Part shown: piece by piece, positions 1 through 14,000 of the stretch
Layout: each line of letters begins with the position of its first letter
Position numbering within the stretch: the stretch's first letter is position 1
Source of the DNA: Caprella mutica
Taxonomy: Eukaryota; Arthropoda; Malacostraca; Amphipoda; Caprellidae
Assembly (NCBI GenBank): GCA_947561585.1
Contig: CANNZV010000330.1
Span: forward strand, 174,538-238,537
DNA length: 64,000 bases
Reading direction: 5' to 3'
Notes under the pieces: generated by a model
What the model saw: only the letters and a program-made list of their open reading frames with translations
What the model was told of the DNA's origin: nothing
Databases searched by the model: none
Translations under genes and position numbers: made by a program

Positions 1-224
1 CTAGTTAATGAAAGGGCTGTCGTTATCTAGGTGTTTACCGACTTTCCTGTTCATTTACATTAAGCAATTGATTATATGAAATTTGATAATGTGAGCAATT
101 GTTCATTAGATAATTTGTCAGTTAATCATGAAAAGAAATTAGTTACACCTAATCGTTTTTTTTTTAATTAGTAATTAATAATAACTGTATTTCATTTATT
201 TCATATTATCTGAACGATTTATAA

Positions 225-361
225 TTCGAGAAATTATTGTTCATTCGTGAATTCAAGCAATTGTTCATTCTGTCTATTGTTCGTTCGAGCAATTTTTTTC
301 AGCAATTGTCTTCGAGGAATTATCTTTCGAGCAAATGTTTTCGAGCAATTTACCGGCTACC
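225..361. repeat. Truncated foldback-element arm (GAGCAATTGTT family)
   Basis: Degenerate tandem copies of TTCGAGCAATTGTT end in GAGCAATTTACCGGCTACC. This is the reverse complement of the left terminus of the two complete foldback elements at 19.6 and 34.2 kb. Only this arm lies in the window. The sequence to its left is AT-rich and only faintly like the internal part of those elements, so the other arm is decayed or outside the window. Confidence 0.7.
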
Positions 362-1447
362 ATTTATATTAGACATATTTTGTAAGATTGCACTCGATAT
401 TCTCAATTAGCAATTCACTTTGTTAATTTATTTCAATAAGTCTTGCATGTGTATCTGTAAAGAGGGTAAATTTACCTGACAAATATTTAATTAGTAAATT
501 GTATTCAATACAGAGAGTGGTCTATATACCTAAGCAACCAAGTGAATTCTCATTATTAAACATATGAATCAAAGGTTTTATGATCAGTATATATTGTAAC
601 GTCATAATTCAAAATGATATGTCTAATCTATATTGTTGTAAAGTATGAACTATTAGTAACAATTATAATTTATTTGTAGCGTATTCAGATTGAGATTAAG
701 TTAGTCATTTTGATATGAACGATATCGTAAGTAGAATATCATCTATTTCTTGCATCAAAAGAGCACCTATACAAGAACTGGATGCATCTGTTGACAAACA
801 AATGGATTTTGTGTAATCTGGATATTTCAAAATTAATGGCTTTGTTAAAACAGATGTGAGTTTAGCTACAGTTTGTGTGTTCGTCGTTCCAATAAAATTA
901 TGTAATTATTTCTTTAGTAATTTAGTTTAATAATATTTTCAATAATAATTTATTTTATTTCACCCATGTCTAGTCGTAATTTTTATTCAGCGATTGACAA
1001 ACCAACTCGTATTTCCCCTGAGAATAGCCCCACTAAATACTCGCTTTTAAACCAAATTTGGCTCAATTTTTACCGCAATCAACAATATTCAATCAGCTGC
1101 TACCGAATTCGAAGTTTCTGATCACCTACTTGTTTGTTTTAGTATTGATTTTTATGAAAATTTTCGACAGGAATCTGGTATGACATTTTATAGTAAACCT
1201 GAAAGTGACACAAATTTTTACCAATTTTCAAAATAAAATGTCTAATTTCTAAAATTTCGAAACGTGAACTATGTGGAGCTATTTCTCTTTAAATTATCAA
1301 ACCGTGGGCATATTTTAAAATGAAAATCTAAACATATTTTTTTATCGAACAAAACTTTTAACCAACAGCAACATTAACAAAAGGGTTTAATGTGCACTGT
1401 GTGTTGGATGGTTCCACAGGTCGTGTGTAGGTCTGAACAAGGCAAAG

Positions 1448-1643
1448 GCGTCAGTCGGTGACCGGTCTATTCGCCGAAAACACATTAGTCGAAAACACTT
1501 TGGCCGAAAACGCATTCACCGAAAAAACATTCGACGCACGACACTTTCACCGAACGACACTTCGTATACCTTATTTAGGTAAATAATTTTCATTTTTCGG
1601 TGACAATGTTGTGTTTTCGGCAAATCCCAGAACCGCGTCAGTC
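1448..1643. mobile_element. Small foldback element with 9-bp target duplication
   Basis: A 178-bp element (1457-1634) is flanked on both sides by GCGTCAGTC, a perfect 9-bp target duplication. The left end reads GGTGACCGG and the right end CCCAGAACC, whose complement is GGTTCTGGG. The left arm is about 100 bp of degenerate repeats built on GCCGAAAACACATT. The right arm is one inverted unit (GTGTTTTCGGCAAAT). It has no coding capacity, so it must be non-autonomous. It probably inserted into the 5' part of the adjacent reverse-transcriptase element. Confidence 0.75.
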
Positions 1644-3880
1644 ATAGTTAAATGGGTTTGTGTGGTGCATCGAGGGCGGGGTACAATCTATAAACCCCAA
1701 GAGCGGCCCAATCAGCTGGTTAATTTGGAGATGTGTATTGGTGGCTGTCGTAGCAGGTTGAAAGTCCTAAATACTACTCCGATGGGAACAGTAATAGCCC
1801 TGGCGGAAGCCTTCCAATAGTTGTTATTAAAGGAGGCTCTGACTTAGAAGACACTGTTAGCATGTACAAGTCTTATGAGCTTCTGTTACTGGGGGCTGCA
1901 GTGTCCAGATGGTGGTATGGTTGCTGGTAAGGTTTCTCTTGCAACTAAAATCAATCAGAAGGTGGCCCGATTTTAGAGACTGACTCCCTGCCTACGCTGC
2001 CTGAACCCATAGTCCCAGTTGTTCACAATAGACATGCTTCAGATGATGACAATTTGCATAAGTCGAAAAGTGTGTTAGCTAAGTTCGCAGATGGTGACGT
2101 CACTGACTTAAGTGAAGCAGTTCGTGAGCTATCATCTTCAGATGAACTGGCCCAACGAAACGAACAGACTGTCAAAGCGTTGAAGTCCAATCCCCACCTG
2201 CCCCGCTAGATTTGATAGTGCCAGAGCCTCATTATAATTCTTTAATTGTGCCTATTATTTTGGAGGAGGATATCCGGAGGATCTGATGGCCTTAGGCCAG
2301 GTCATTTGAAAACGTTATTGTCCCATTCTTCTGCATAGGATGGAGTAGGTCTGTTAACTACTCTGACAGATTTTTTGAATGCGATTTTGAGAAGAGAGGT
2401 TCCTGATTTTGCTTTGTCAACTATTTATGGTGCCACATTGTGCGCTTTAACCAAAGAGGTTGGTGTCATCAGACCCATAGCAGTTGGTAATACCTTGTTG
2501 AGGTAGGTTGTCAAGGCTGATGCACGCCTCTTATCACATTCTCTTGGTTGCGAACTAATACCGGTTAAGCTTGATTTCTCTAAGAAGAGTGTCTGCGAAG
2601 CTGCCGCACATTCTGCTAGACGATACTTGAGTTACTATAACAATAGAAGGGTGTTTCTCAAGGTGGATATGAAAAACGACTTCAACTCCCAGAAAAGAGA
2701 CACCTTCCTAACTCTTATTTCTAACCGTGTGCCGGAGCTATATAGACTTCTACGGGAAGCTTATTCTTCGCCTTCAGCTTTTTTTGGGGAAAAAGTACTG
2801 AGGTCAGAGACAGGTATCCAGCAGGGTGACCCTTTTTGGACCGGCTATGTTTGCTTATTGAATTGGTGAGGTGACTCAAAGGGTTGAGTAAGAGTTCAAT
2901 GTTTGGTATTTGGACGGCGCAGCCTTGCGTTTTTGGGGACATGAAAATCTTGATAAATGCGTTGAGTGCCATTGGACTTGAAGTTAATAGCATGAAATGT
3001 GAGCTGACCGTCCTAGATGATACTGCCTCTGGTGAAACAGAATTATTGTTCCGGCCAGTACTTCCTAATGTCAAGGTGGTTCATAAGAACAAATGCTCTC
3101 TGTTGTAATCGCCTTTAAGTGACTGGTATTCCTATGAGGATTTTAAGGAGGAAAGAAGATCTGGACCTCATGGTCTCTCGGTTGCGGGTGCGGATAAGTC
3201 GGATAACCGCCAAGCCATCTTTTTGTTGAGAAATGTTTTCTCCATTCCGAAGCTGCAATATGTTTAGCGGGCTTCTCCAGTTTACATGCACGCAGTCGAG
3301 CTTAGCTGTTTTGATGAATCACTTAGCTCTGCTGTTGTCAGTGAGACCAATGTAGAGATGTCAGCTGATTTTTGGGTTCAGGCAACTCAATCGGTTGGCC
3401 TTGTTGGACTGGGTTGTAGGAGAGCTGCTGACATTGCCTTACCTGATTATGTTTCTTCAATGTATTCTGTGAGTGATTTTGGTAAAGCTATTTTTCCTAA
3501 CATAAATGTAGGGTAACCATTATTCTCAGAGTGGGTGCCAGAGTTTATGGACCTTATTCCTGCTAATGTGATAGGGTAGTGGGATGGGTGTCAGAGGACT
3601 GTATGGCCTGTCTTGTTGGTACAGTTCTGATTGTCACCCAAGACATGCGGCAATGAATGATGTTGTAAAACGGGGTTTGCAGAGAGTTGGACTCCCTTCA
3701 GTGTTTGACAGGGGTGATGGTAAACGCCCAGAGGGTATTACTGTGTTTCCTTACATGAATGGAAAGAATCTGATTTGGGATTGCAAAAGTGTCGACATAT
3801 TTGCCGAGACACACCTCAATGATTCCGCGGTAGAAGGCTGATTAGCTGTCGGGGCTACGAAGAACCGTTAACGTGACTAG
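1644..3880 (+). pseudogene. Decayed reverse-transcriptase retroelement
   Basis: Translation across several frames recovers reverse-transcriptase motifs in order. They are DGLRPGHL near 2285, RPIAVGNTL near 2473, VFLKVDMKNDFNS near 2650, GIQQGDP near 2814, the catalytic-box region EFNVWYLDGAAL near 2893, then GLEVNSMKCEL, LLRNVFSIPKLQY and a tail with GKRPEGITVFP and FAETHLNDSAV ending near 3840. The order and wording fit a non-LTR-like RT. The copy is dead: there are in-frame stops near 2332 and 2500, at least one frameshift near 2940, and the catalytic YxDD reads YLDG. No endonuclease or LTR is recognised. It lies upstream of the first visible exon of channel gene 1. Confidence 0.75.
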
Positions 3881-4126
3881 GGCTAACTTTTGTTTTGATT
3901 TATTTACTGTTGTTGGCTTTTTGTATTATAAAATATATATCGTTAAATTATGACATATAGTTTTATTTACTATTTAATGTACACAACTGACAAACACATA
4001 CACACAACTGCCTCGAATGTTGCGTAAGCTCTACGAATAATAATCAAACATGAACAATTCAGATATTAGTATGACATATTAGTTTGGGTTCTAGAAAAAT
4101 TCAACCCGCCGATACATCTAATTTAT

Positions 4127-4300
4127 AAGTAAGGTTGTGACATATGCGTTAAAAATCATAGATCTGAAAATATTAATATACGGATAAAAGACTTTTTCAT
4201 CGTCCTAATCCAGGGGTATATAGTATTCGATACCATTTTGTTTCATCTATGATATTCTTAAGATCTATGATTTTAAACGCATATTACCACAACCCTACTT
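4127..4300. mobile_element. Short inverted-repeat element (MITE), copy 1
   Basis: The left arm AAGTAAGGTTGTGACATATG continues into GCGTTAAAAATCATAGATCT. It is mirrored on the right by AGATCTATGATTTTAAACGC and CCACAACCCTACTT. The whole 174 bp folds back on itself and has no ORF. A related copy lies near 49.4-49.6 kb. Confidence 0.65.
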
Positions 4301-4824
4301 ATACAAGTTATATTTATACCTCAGACCGAAGGTTTCGAGATCGAATTTACCGCTCAAATCTTATGTTCAATAAATGTCAAAACATGTTCAAATTACTAAT
4401 GTTACGTATCATTTTACAACAGTTAATGATGTTATCCGCTTTTAATAAATACAGTACACACTTAAGTTTTGATAATTTTAACTTTTTCTCTTATTGTTCT
4501 TTTGATTAATAACTCTGGGATTGTATTTAATTGTAATTTTTTTCTATAATGAGGTATTACAGAATTTGAGTAAATTTTAGGACACACTCTGTTATAATAC
4601 TGACTATTATACTAGTTTTTTCGACTATACGACTACTTTTTAGAACTATTTTTAATAGCGATTTCGACTACTTTTGTTCGAATTATGAATCCAGGATCTA
4701 CTTTTAACTATTTATTTATTATAGTATAGGCCTGCATTATAAATTGAGTTAACTACTATTATGAAATACTCACATGAAGAAAATTAAAAATTAATAATGA
4801 TTAAACGTAATGGTTTTTTATCAG

Positions 4825-5026
4825 AAAATACCATGATCGACTACCCCGACATTCTAACGAGTAAAAGAATCCAGACTCTGATAGAGAGGAGCAACGCCAA
4901 CGACTTGAGTGATTTATCTGGACGGTATTCGCCCACTGAAGAAGATTCTCAAGCAGACGATATAAAGAGACCACGTGAAGATTTTATAGACTCTTGTAGT
5001 ATGAACAGGAAGCATTGTAGTTACAA
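4825..5026 (+). CDS. Gene 1 exon: ectodomain segment before CYTFNS block
   Basis: Opens in phase 1 after TTTTTTATCAG and ends in phase 2 at CAA^GTGAGT. It encodes a region with SGRYSPTEED and SCSMNRKHCSYK, matching GQFSPSQKD and TCSMNNNPCSHL in gene 2. Reading past the donor meets TGA at once (5028-5030), so use of this first donor is required. An upstream ATG (4797) is in frame but lies before the acceptor and is probably intronic. Confidence 0.8.
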
Positions 5027-8000
5027 GTGAGTGTGAACAGCAAGCATTACAGATACAAGTAAGTGTGAACAGCAAGCAATACAGTTACAAGTAAGTGTGG
5101 ACAGCAAGCATTACAGTTACAAGTAAGTGTGAACAGCAAGCATTACAGTTACAAGTGAGTGTGAACAGCAAGCATTACAGTTACAAGTAAGTGTGAACAG
5201 CAAGCATTACAGTTACAAGTGAGTGTGAACAGCAAGCATTACAGATACAAGTAAGTGTGAACATCAAGCATTACAGTTACAGGTGAGTGTAAACAGCAAG
5301 CATTACAGTTACAAGTAAGTGTGAACAGATAATATTACAGATACAAGTAAGTGTGAACATCAAGCATTACAGTAACAAGTGAGTGTAAACAACAGACTGT
5401 ACAGTTAAGAATAAGAGGAAGAAAATTCTCAAGTTAAAATCATTCTCCAAAGAATTCGTTTAAATTGAGAGTTTAGTTTGAGAAAGACCCACATATTTAA
5501 TATAGTAATTGGGGTATTTGAACTAATTTTAATAATACTTACCTTTCTTTTCGTATACAGGGACTTTACCGAAATCTTCACTCGAGATTACGGAGTTTGC
5601 TACACTTTCAACAGTCCGTACCTAACGAAGGGCTTATCAGTTGAGGAAAGCAGGAACAGGTTCATATCTCACTCTTCCTTCATCGTGGGTCCTAAGGTGA
5701 GTGCGCCTGAAAACACTCTTCCATCAGAAAAGAAATGTAAAAAGAACTTCGCAGTACTCGGACATTTAATTAGGCTCAAAGTACTCGGAAAATATGTTCA
5801 GTAAATCAATAAGAAACATCTGAAGGATAAATTGATTCATCATTTCTGGTGAAGCTCATTTTCCGAGTACTTTGAGTGTCCATATAGTTCGAAGTTAACC
5901 TTTATCAACCTATATCAGTTTTGGTTAAATTTGTACTGTGGAACTAGTCTAAATTTTGTAAGCTTTGCTTTTGTAGATGAGAATTCTTATGAATGCAGCA
6001 AAACTACTCTGTGAGTTAGTCTCATACAAAGGAATGTAATGGAAAAAAATTCGCACAATTTAAATAATAAATCTTCAAATTGAAATATTATTTTGTGAAT
6101 CAATAATATATATATATTACGTATTTCCATTTTTTTTATTTCAGAGCGGCTTGAGACTGACGGTGAATCTCCATAGCGAAGAGTACGTTTCCCTTCTCTC
6201 CCCCAGCATTGGTCTGAGGATGGTAATCCATGACCCGTGGGAGGCTCCATTTCCATCAGAGAAAGGTTTCAACCTCTCACCGGGCCTGACTCATTCCATA
6301 GCTTTGTCCAGAGTTAGTGAAATCAGAGAGTTGTTAATTTTAGTATCTTTGATCTCACCTTTTCTTCATCAGTGGAAACTAGAGATAATTTTACTGCCAA
6401 TGTCCAAACTATAGTCGAATAATTTTACACCCGGAAATTAACCCATTTACGACGCTTGGTGCGTTTTCCCACCACAAAATATGTGTTTACATTTTGCGAC
6501 CTGTGACGCTGTTGGTTCAGCCTACTACAACATGACTATGTTCCTTCGAAAATAGTAAACCAGGAAAGTTGTTTGTAACGTGTAACATTCTTCTACGCGA
6601 TAAACAACCATCGGAATTACTGATTTAATTTACCCAATTTTCTAAAAATCATTGCTTCGCAAAAAAAAAACTATTTATTTTCATATCAATGGGTTACTGA
6701 TTCAGTTAAAACATTGTATCTACTTATTTTTTGTTTTAATAAGGTGTTCACAATGTGCATCTTGAATTTGACACATTGAGTTTTCTTTTTCATGTATTTT
6801 TTCATGTATTTGAGTTTGTGCACCCAACGGAACTACATATATGCATAACCAAATTGTTTTTTTTTCACTTCAGAAGCAAACACAATACATTTTTCAAAAT
6901 GATATCAAACATATAATGTAAATCCTTGGCAACTTAATTAGACACCACACATTTTGGTATTTATTTATGTATTTTCAACATGAAAACATATTATGGCTCT
7001 GATGTGTTATGCACTATTTTACTGATACAGTATGTTCTTGTTGAAAGTGTCTGCTTTCAATAATATATCTATACGTCTGTAAGGTATTTTCCTTTAGTCT
7101 AGCTAATTAAATTTAATTTTCGAGGGGCCTCTATTCAAAAAACTTCAAAAATATGAAGAATCTGAGAATAGTGGAAGCTCCCAAGAAAATGATGTGAAAA
7201 AAAGGTAGAAGTGAACCTACTATGTTGAAGTTGAATCTACGTATTATAACACCATCTGCCAATGACCAGATATTTGATGAGGAATCTGGAGAAGACGTTG
7301 ACACTACTGACAATTTACCTGATATCCACTAAATTTTGAGACTTACGTTAACAGTAATGCGATAATATTACAACATCGAATGGCAGAAGAACAACATATA
7401 TAAAAAAAAAACTAAAAGTAGAAAATGAATGAACGTCAATCTGAGAACGACAAACCCGTTGCCCAGTATTACATATAATGAAATACAGCACTAATGTGGG
7501 TTGAGTCAACAGGTTATTAATTTATTTATTGCCAATCTGTAGAATGTTTCCATGAATAGCGTGCGGATATTTGCTCGAAGAGGAAGTTGCAAATAAGACT
7601 TGTTTGTTTTATAAGACCATTAGCTCAAGAATGGTTCAAGTTGCCTACTAGAAAAAGTCGGACGACCAAGTTCACTTATACACTCTAATAATACTACATC
7701 ACATCAATGATATGACAATTTATGTCATAATATTATAAAGAATAGCCATTTGCTTAGATGCAAACAGTGCAAAAGCCATACTCTATAGTGCTGCAAGAAA
7801 TGCAATCTACATCAAAAGTGTATACGGTAGCATATCACACAAAGTAATATAATGTGAAATGGTAAATTTTAAACTCAGAAGGATTTCGTTGTTGTTCTTT
7901 CTTTACAATAATAGTTGTCTATCGTTCGTATATTGCAGGCAATACAATCTGCAGCAAAAGTAATTATTTATGCAAGATTATGTGTGGTATGAAAAAACGG

Positions 8001-11000
8001 TTATATATGTGAATAAAAAATAATGATATATTTGGTATCACCCAGAAAGTGCTTTAGTGCTCAGTAACGATTATTTATGGGTAATAAATAGTTCATATTC
8101 ATATTCCGTTATTACTCTACTCAAATTATGAGAAACGCACAATTTATCAAATTACGATGTGTTGTGCCGCTCGGTTCGTTTTTGCACCATTATATTTTAA
8201 TGTTTATTTAAAATACAGAAACAAATATGGGTCGAAAACAGTTCTTTTGTGATGTCCGAGCCCGACTTGAACACATGTGTGAGTTTCAAATCCGTATCAA
8301 CAACTTCATTTTATCTCGTCGTAAATGGGTTAAACTTGGGCCATAGAAGATTAAACGGTTCAGTTTTTTTATTCTACAAGATCGTATCTTTGTATGTTCA
8401 ATTCTGTAGAAAAAGAATTGCAGGTTCTAACAATATTGACAATAAAAGCATAGGATAATATGGACGAACCATTTAACCGTTTGTATTTGAAGTTTTTGAA
8501 TAACTCAAAGACGCAAGAACAAGACTATTCTCGTATTTAACAAAACTTCGAACACTAAAATATTCAAACGAAGAAGAAAAAATATATTGCTGTTTGTTAG
8601 ATATTGACAAAAGTCTATCGTTTCAGACTAAATACATACGAGTCCCTGATCCACATGGTGACTGCATCACAGACAAAACCGGACGGTTCGACCATTCCAA
8701 AACCGTGAGTTTCAAGATAGAAATTAAGCATATTTCAATTATTGATTCAACTTCTAGTATATTTTTTTTTACTAAGTTAAACCCAAGCAACACAAGTTGA
8801 TGGGGCCAACGGAGGCACTAGGTTGACAAGTCGTATTGGTACGGTGTGTTTTTATGCAAAATGGGCCAACATGATGACAGCATGGGCTGTTATGTTGAAA
8901 CCATCTTGGCTCAAGAAGCCGCCAATATGTTAATCAAGTTTCTACCTTATAATGTTGATATGCTATATATTAATCGGGAAACAGATTATTCCCCGCCGGA
9001 GTTTTCCACATCAGATTATTCCCCGCCGGACTTTTCCCCGCCGGACTTATCCCCGCCTAATTATTTTTTATAATTAAAATCTTGAATGCAATTTCATATT
9101 TTGATTTTTGAATTAGTTTTTGAAAAAAATTATTTTGACCAATAGAACTATTGCCATGAAATTGTAAATCAAAGTCTGATGTCGCACTAACCATTTTTTG
9201 TTGATTTTTTTTTAAACATTGTTGCATGGAAATTTGTCACCTACCAACTCCTTGAACCGAACCCGTTTTGTAATTATTCTTTTGATAATTAGTTTTCAGT
9301 GGAGATTTTTAGAGAATATGTGCTATTATATATCTAAATCGTTCTCAAACCTGACTACTTGAAAAGTCTTGATTTACGAATTTCTACACTAATCCATCGT
9401 AAGTTCTTTAAGGTAAAAATATTAAATATGTATAGTACATAGAAAAAAACACTATAAAAAGAGGCCAATAGTAAGTGTAATAAATATATTATAGTAGGGT
9501 TATTAATTCTTTTCCATATTAATTGTCAAATTAATAAACTACAAATAATTTTATCAGTGTTCTTGAAAAGTATGTATTTGAATGAGAAGTAAATAGATCA
9601 CCATTTTTTATAATAGCTGGCAAAGAAAATAATAAATTCGCGATATGAATAACTATAGAGCTGGAATAAACTAATTCAATCGTAGCTTCTTAGACTAAAT
9701 TGCAACATTTGTCAATTCCTTAGAATTGCCATAATGTTTGAACTTTGTAGCATATTTTATTTATATGCAAATGTACGAAGGTGCAGTCTTAAAATAAAAA
9801 CGACCAAAATGGACCCATACGGAAATCAAAGCTGTAAATAAGACTGTATTATTGTGTAAGTCTGTTAATAAAATGTGTCTTCTATTGATAAAGGGTTTGT
9901 TTTATCGAAATTTTAATTTAATTGCCCAAAATACTATTATTTAATTCGGCGGGGAAAAGTCCGGCGGGGAATAGTCCAGGCGGGGAAAAGTCCGGCGGGG
10001 AATAGTCCTGGCGGGTAAAAGTCCGGTGGGGAATGGTCCGGTGGGGAAAAGTCCTAGTGCCATATTAATCAGGTTGGGTCAATATGACAATTCAATGGGA
10101 TGGATTCACCACATTGAACCAACCTTCTCCCTAGGTAACATTCCATGAGAATGGAAAACCACAATATCCTCATGTAATTTCTAGACTAATATTCAGTCTG
10201 CCATCTCTTGCCCATCTAACCAACTAGTGTCCATGTTGGCACAATGTGTCGTGGTTGCTTGGGAATTTTGATATATTGTCCAATAAACTCAATGAAAAGG
10301 AAATGGGGTAAATCATATTTCAGATATTTTAAGTGTTTTCTTTTCTCAGTCATATTTGGCATATCATATATCACTTGATAATTTACTCACGTATTATTTC
10401 TCCGTGAGAGATGGATCTATTGGAAATACTAAACTATACCAAATGAGATAACTTTACTCATACTGTAAATGTTCGTTCTATTTACCTATCAACTTATTAT
10501 TCCAGCTTTGTGAGAAAATTTGTATAGAAAAACAATACCGGAGTAGATGTGACTGTAAGGTGCAACAAGGAGATGCCTTCAAGGATTTAGATCCAGACGA
10601 TTTGCTTAATGTGTGTAATGCCTACTCACTTAATGCTGGTGAGTGAAGATAGTGTGTAGTACTTACTCACTTAATGATGGTGAGTGAAGGAAGAGTATAG
10701 TAGCTACTAATTTGACAATGGTGAGTTGTAATGGAACCATGCTAATTGATCTACAATCAATTGCTAACTATCAACTGGCACTAGTTCTTCCATTACAAAT
10801 GTCTTTATTACGCTTAAGTCGAAAATACCAACTAATTTGGCACCCCACTAATCCCTTCGGCAAGCTGTTAACCAAGAGGAATAAATAGACTCGTAGTCCA
10901 TTGTCTGAACTTCAAAAGAAGTTGGCACTAATTAATTTCCCTATAAATTTCACATGTCTCATTTATTATTATCAATAAAATCAAAAAAACATGGGAATAG

Positions 11001-14000
11001 GTTCATAGACTAATTGTTGTATGATTTATTTTTAGAGCGTTGTTTTTCTGAAATAATTTAGCTAGATCCAAATGCCACACTCACATTTTCATTTTTATGT
11101 CAGATAACTGTATCAAAACATTTACCAAAAGCGTAGTTTTCATTTCTACTTCATGTAACGGTATAATTAATAATTTCGTAATGTGTAGTTTCAATTTCTA
11201 TGTAAGATAACAGTATTAAAATGATTTCTTAACGTGTATATTTCCTTTCTACGTCAGATTTCTGTATCAATGCTGTTGTGGCTCTTTACAACAGCAACAA
11301 CTTCAATTGTGACTGCCCTAGCAGTTGTGAGTGAGTGTTACCCACAATAAGAAAATAGTTCATGATCATGTCTAACCCACTGAAATTCCGGGTTTCCTAC
11401 TCAGTTAAAGTGACTAAATATTATTGTTGAAACGATAAAAGGCTAATAGGATTCACTAAATCTTTACCCTAATGAGTACGTGTGTTTTCAAGGCATACCA
11501 TTTTAGAATTACTTTATATCTTTAATGTCATTCCTTTAAATTTACTGGCCTTACCAAATATATTTTTGTATTTAAAAGTTTAAAAATATTTTCGAATCGG
11601 TGTAAATCAGCGTAAATCACGTAAATTATGGAATTAATTGTACTTTAGTGACGTGTGGCAACGTAGAAATACAGTTTGGTTAACCAATACGTACGAATTT
11701 GTCCACGTTTTCATAAAATACAGAAACATGCACAAGTTGTGATTGGGTCACACTCCACCCAATCACAGCTCTGCTCTCTCAGTGGCCAATGTCTTACATA
11801 CCTATGTATTTATTTATCCTTATATGTTCAATATTTTACTTGAGATTTGGCAGACATTAGTTTAGTATACATACTAACAAATTGTAAAAAATACAGTACC
11901 GTAGGTTTAAATAACCTTCACGTTGATTCTGACAGTGAAACTCATTATGGTTAAACTGACTATAGAGTCATTCTGTTGCTATAATGATGTAAGAAGTTTT
12001 ATTCATAATGTTTTGAATGGAGGAAATATGCTAGAAAAACCAACTGACGAAATCAGATCAAAGTACGTCACTCGGAATCATCTTTGACATCATTTACTTA
12101 ATAATAAATAAAACTACCAATTAATTGTTAATGTGTTTCAGGGAAATGGAGTACGTAGCACAAGTGACTTCTACAGAAGAAAATAGGGAGTTCTTGACGG
12201 TTGTTAGGAACGTCAAGCAAACGGACACTGGGGCGGATCTTTGCAAGTGAGAAAAATGTCTCTAGGGAGGAGAAAATGTTGGAGAAGAGTAGACCTTTAA
12301 CAAATAATTATTTTATGACACTATAGTATTATATACTGTCCTAGAAGTTGCAGGACAGTTTTAAATTATGAGAAGTTATTCAATTTTGCAAGAGATACAA
12401 ATCGTATTTCACTAGGGATGAACTTTTACGGCGAAGAAAATCCATACAATATCTTTTTACATTCAATACAAATATTATTCCATTAAGAATGAACTCCTTA
12501 TGAGAATGACATTCATTTATTAACAGTAAAAAATTGCCCTATTTTGTCTTACAGCAACAAGTCATCTGTGGTTCGCTTTCATGCTTATATTACAAATAAC
12601 GACATCAAAGTTATCAAAGATGCACAGGCTTTTACGGTGAGTTTGCATTTTTTTCATATAATTTAAACAAAAAGTACAAAGTAATATGCCTATTTCATGA
12701 GAAAAACTACAAAATTATGAATCGTCGTCCTCCTTCTCTTTATCTTGATATTCATAGTGAATTAAAAGATGTTCTAGAATTATTTCATTATGATTATAAT
12801 CATAATTTCATAACAAATGTTTTGGAAAAATGGATTTCAGAAACTTAATTAATTTCATGTTGATAGATTTTATAAGTCAAATGATAAAAACTTTATTATA
12901 AACTTTGGATTAAAAGAACTACAACTCTTGATTGAATTTCAATTTTACAGTGGGAAACATTGATATCACAAATGGGTGGTAACCTGGGCCTCTTCGTAGG
13001 CCTATCCCTGATCAGTCTGATAGAATTTCTTGACTACCTTTTGGATGTTGTGCTCATCTTAGTGTCTCCAGCTCTTTACGATTGGACCCACAGTAAGAGA
13101 AAAAGGACCGTCGCCCCCCAGGAGGACAAGATGCCCCGCAAGGTGTTGATTCTTGCAGGACCGGAGAGCTACTTACCGCACAGTAAGAATTGTATTGAAC
13201 ATATTGTTAAATTAGTAACGAGGTGGTAGAAATATATACCACACCGTATATATATATTTATCTTGGAAGAAAAAAACATATTTTTAATCATAATTTCAAC
13301 TTTAATTCAATGTAATTCACAGTAGCAGAAATTTATCTAAATCATTAATAGCTGAAAATACAAAACACACATCATTTGCACGACTTTACATATATTGCTC
13401 ATATGTATTCGTATCAAATTTCAAAGAATTTGAACAAAATATTCGATCAATAGTTTGATATTTCACCTTAAACAATAAATTCAACTCAGGTTGTTCCAAT
13501 AATGTTTCCCTATACCTCATGGTTATGTTTATGCAACAAGTTTTCTAAACATGAATTAAATAGACAAATTCGAACATTTTAAATGGAGAACCTCAATTTT
13601 TACTACCAGAGCTAAATTTAATGTTTGAAGTGAAATATCGATCTTTTGATAGAATAATAGATCAAATGTTTTGAAATTTAATACGAATACATAGTTATGA
13701 GATTGATACGAATACATATGAGGTAATACGTGCCAAATTTCAAGAATGTATGTCTGGTAGTTTTTTTTTGTATTTAATGATTTATACGTATAACTTGATC
13801 TTCTTACTGATCATTATATTTTGGTCGCTACTGTATCACCTTCTCCGGACCAAACAATGAGTTAATTATGCAATCAAATCAAATTTTTTATTTAAAATCA
13901 ATTTTCAAGTATTTCATAAGTTATATGATAAATTTTTTTCAATTCTTTTTTTCAAGTCATCATTTTTCCATTAAAACAAGATTCTTTTTATTGAATTCCA

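Noticed and set aside
8846..9073. 75-residue frame with DYSPPEF repeats
   Set aside because: Its end is a translation of foldback arm repeats, and it crosses the element boundary at 8976.
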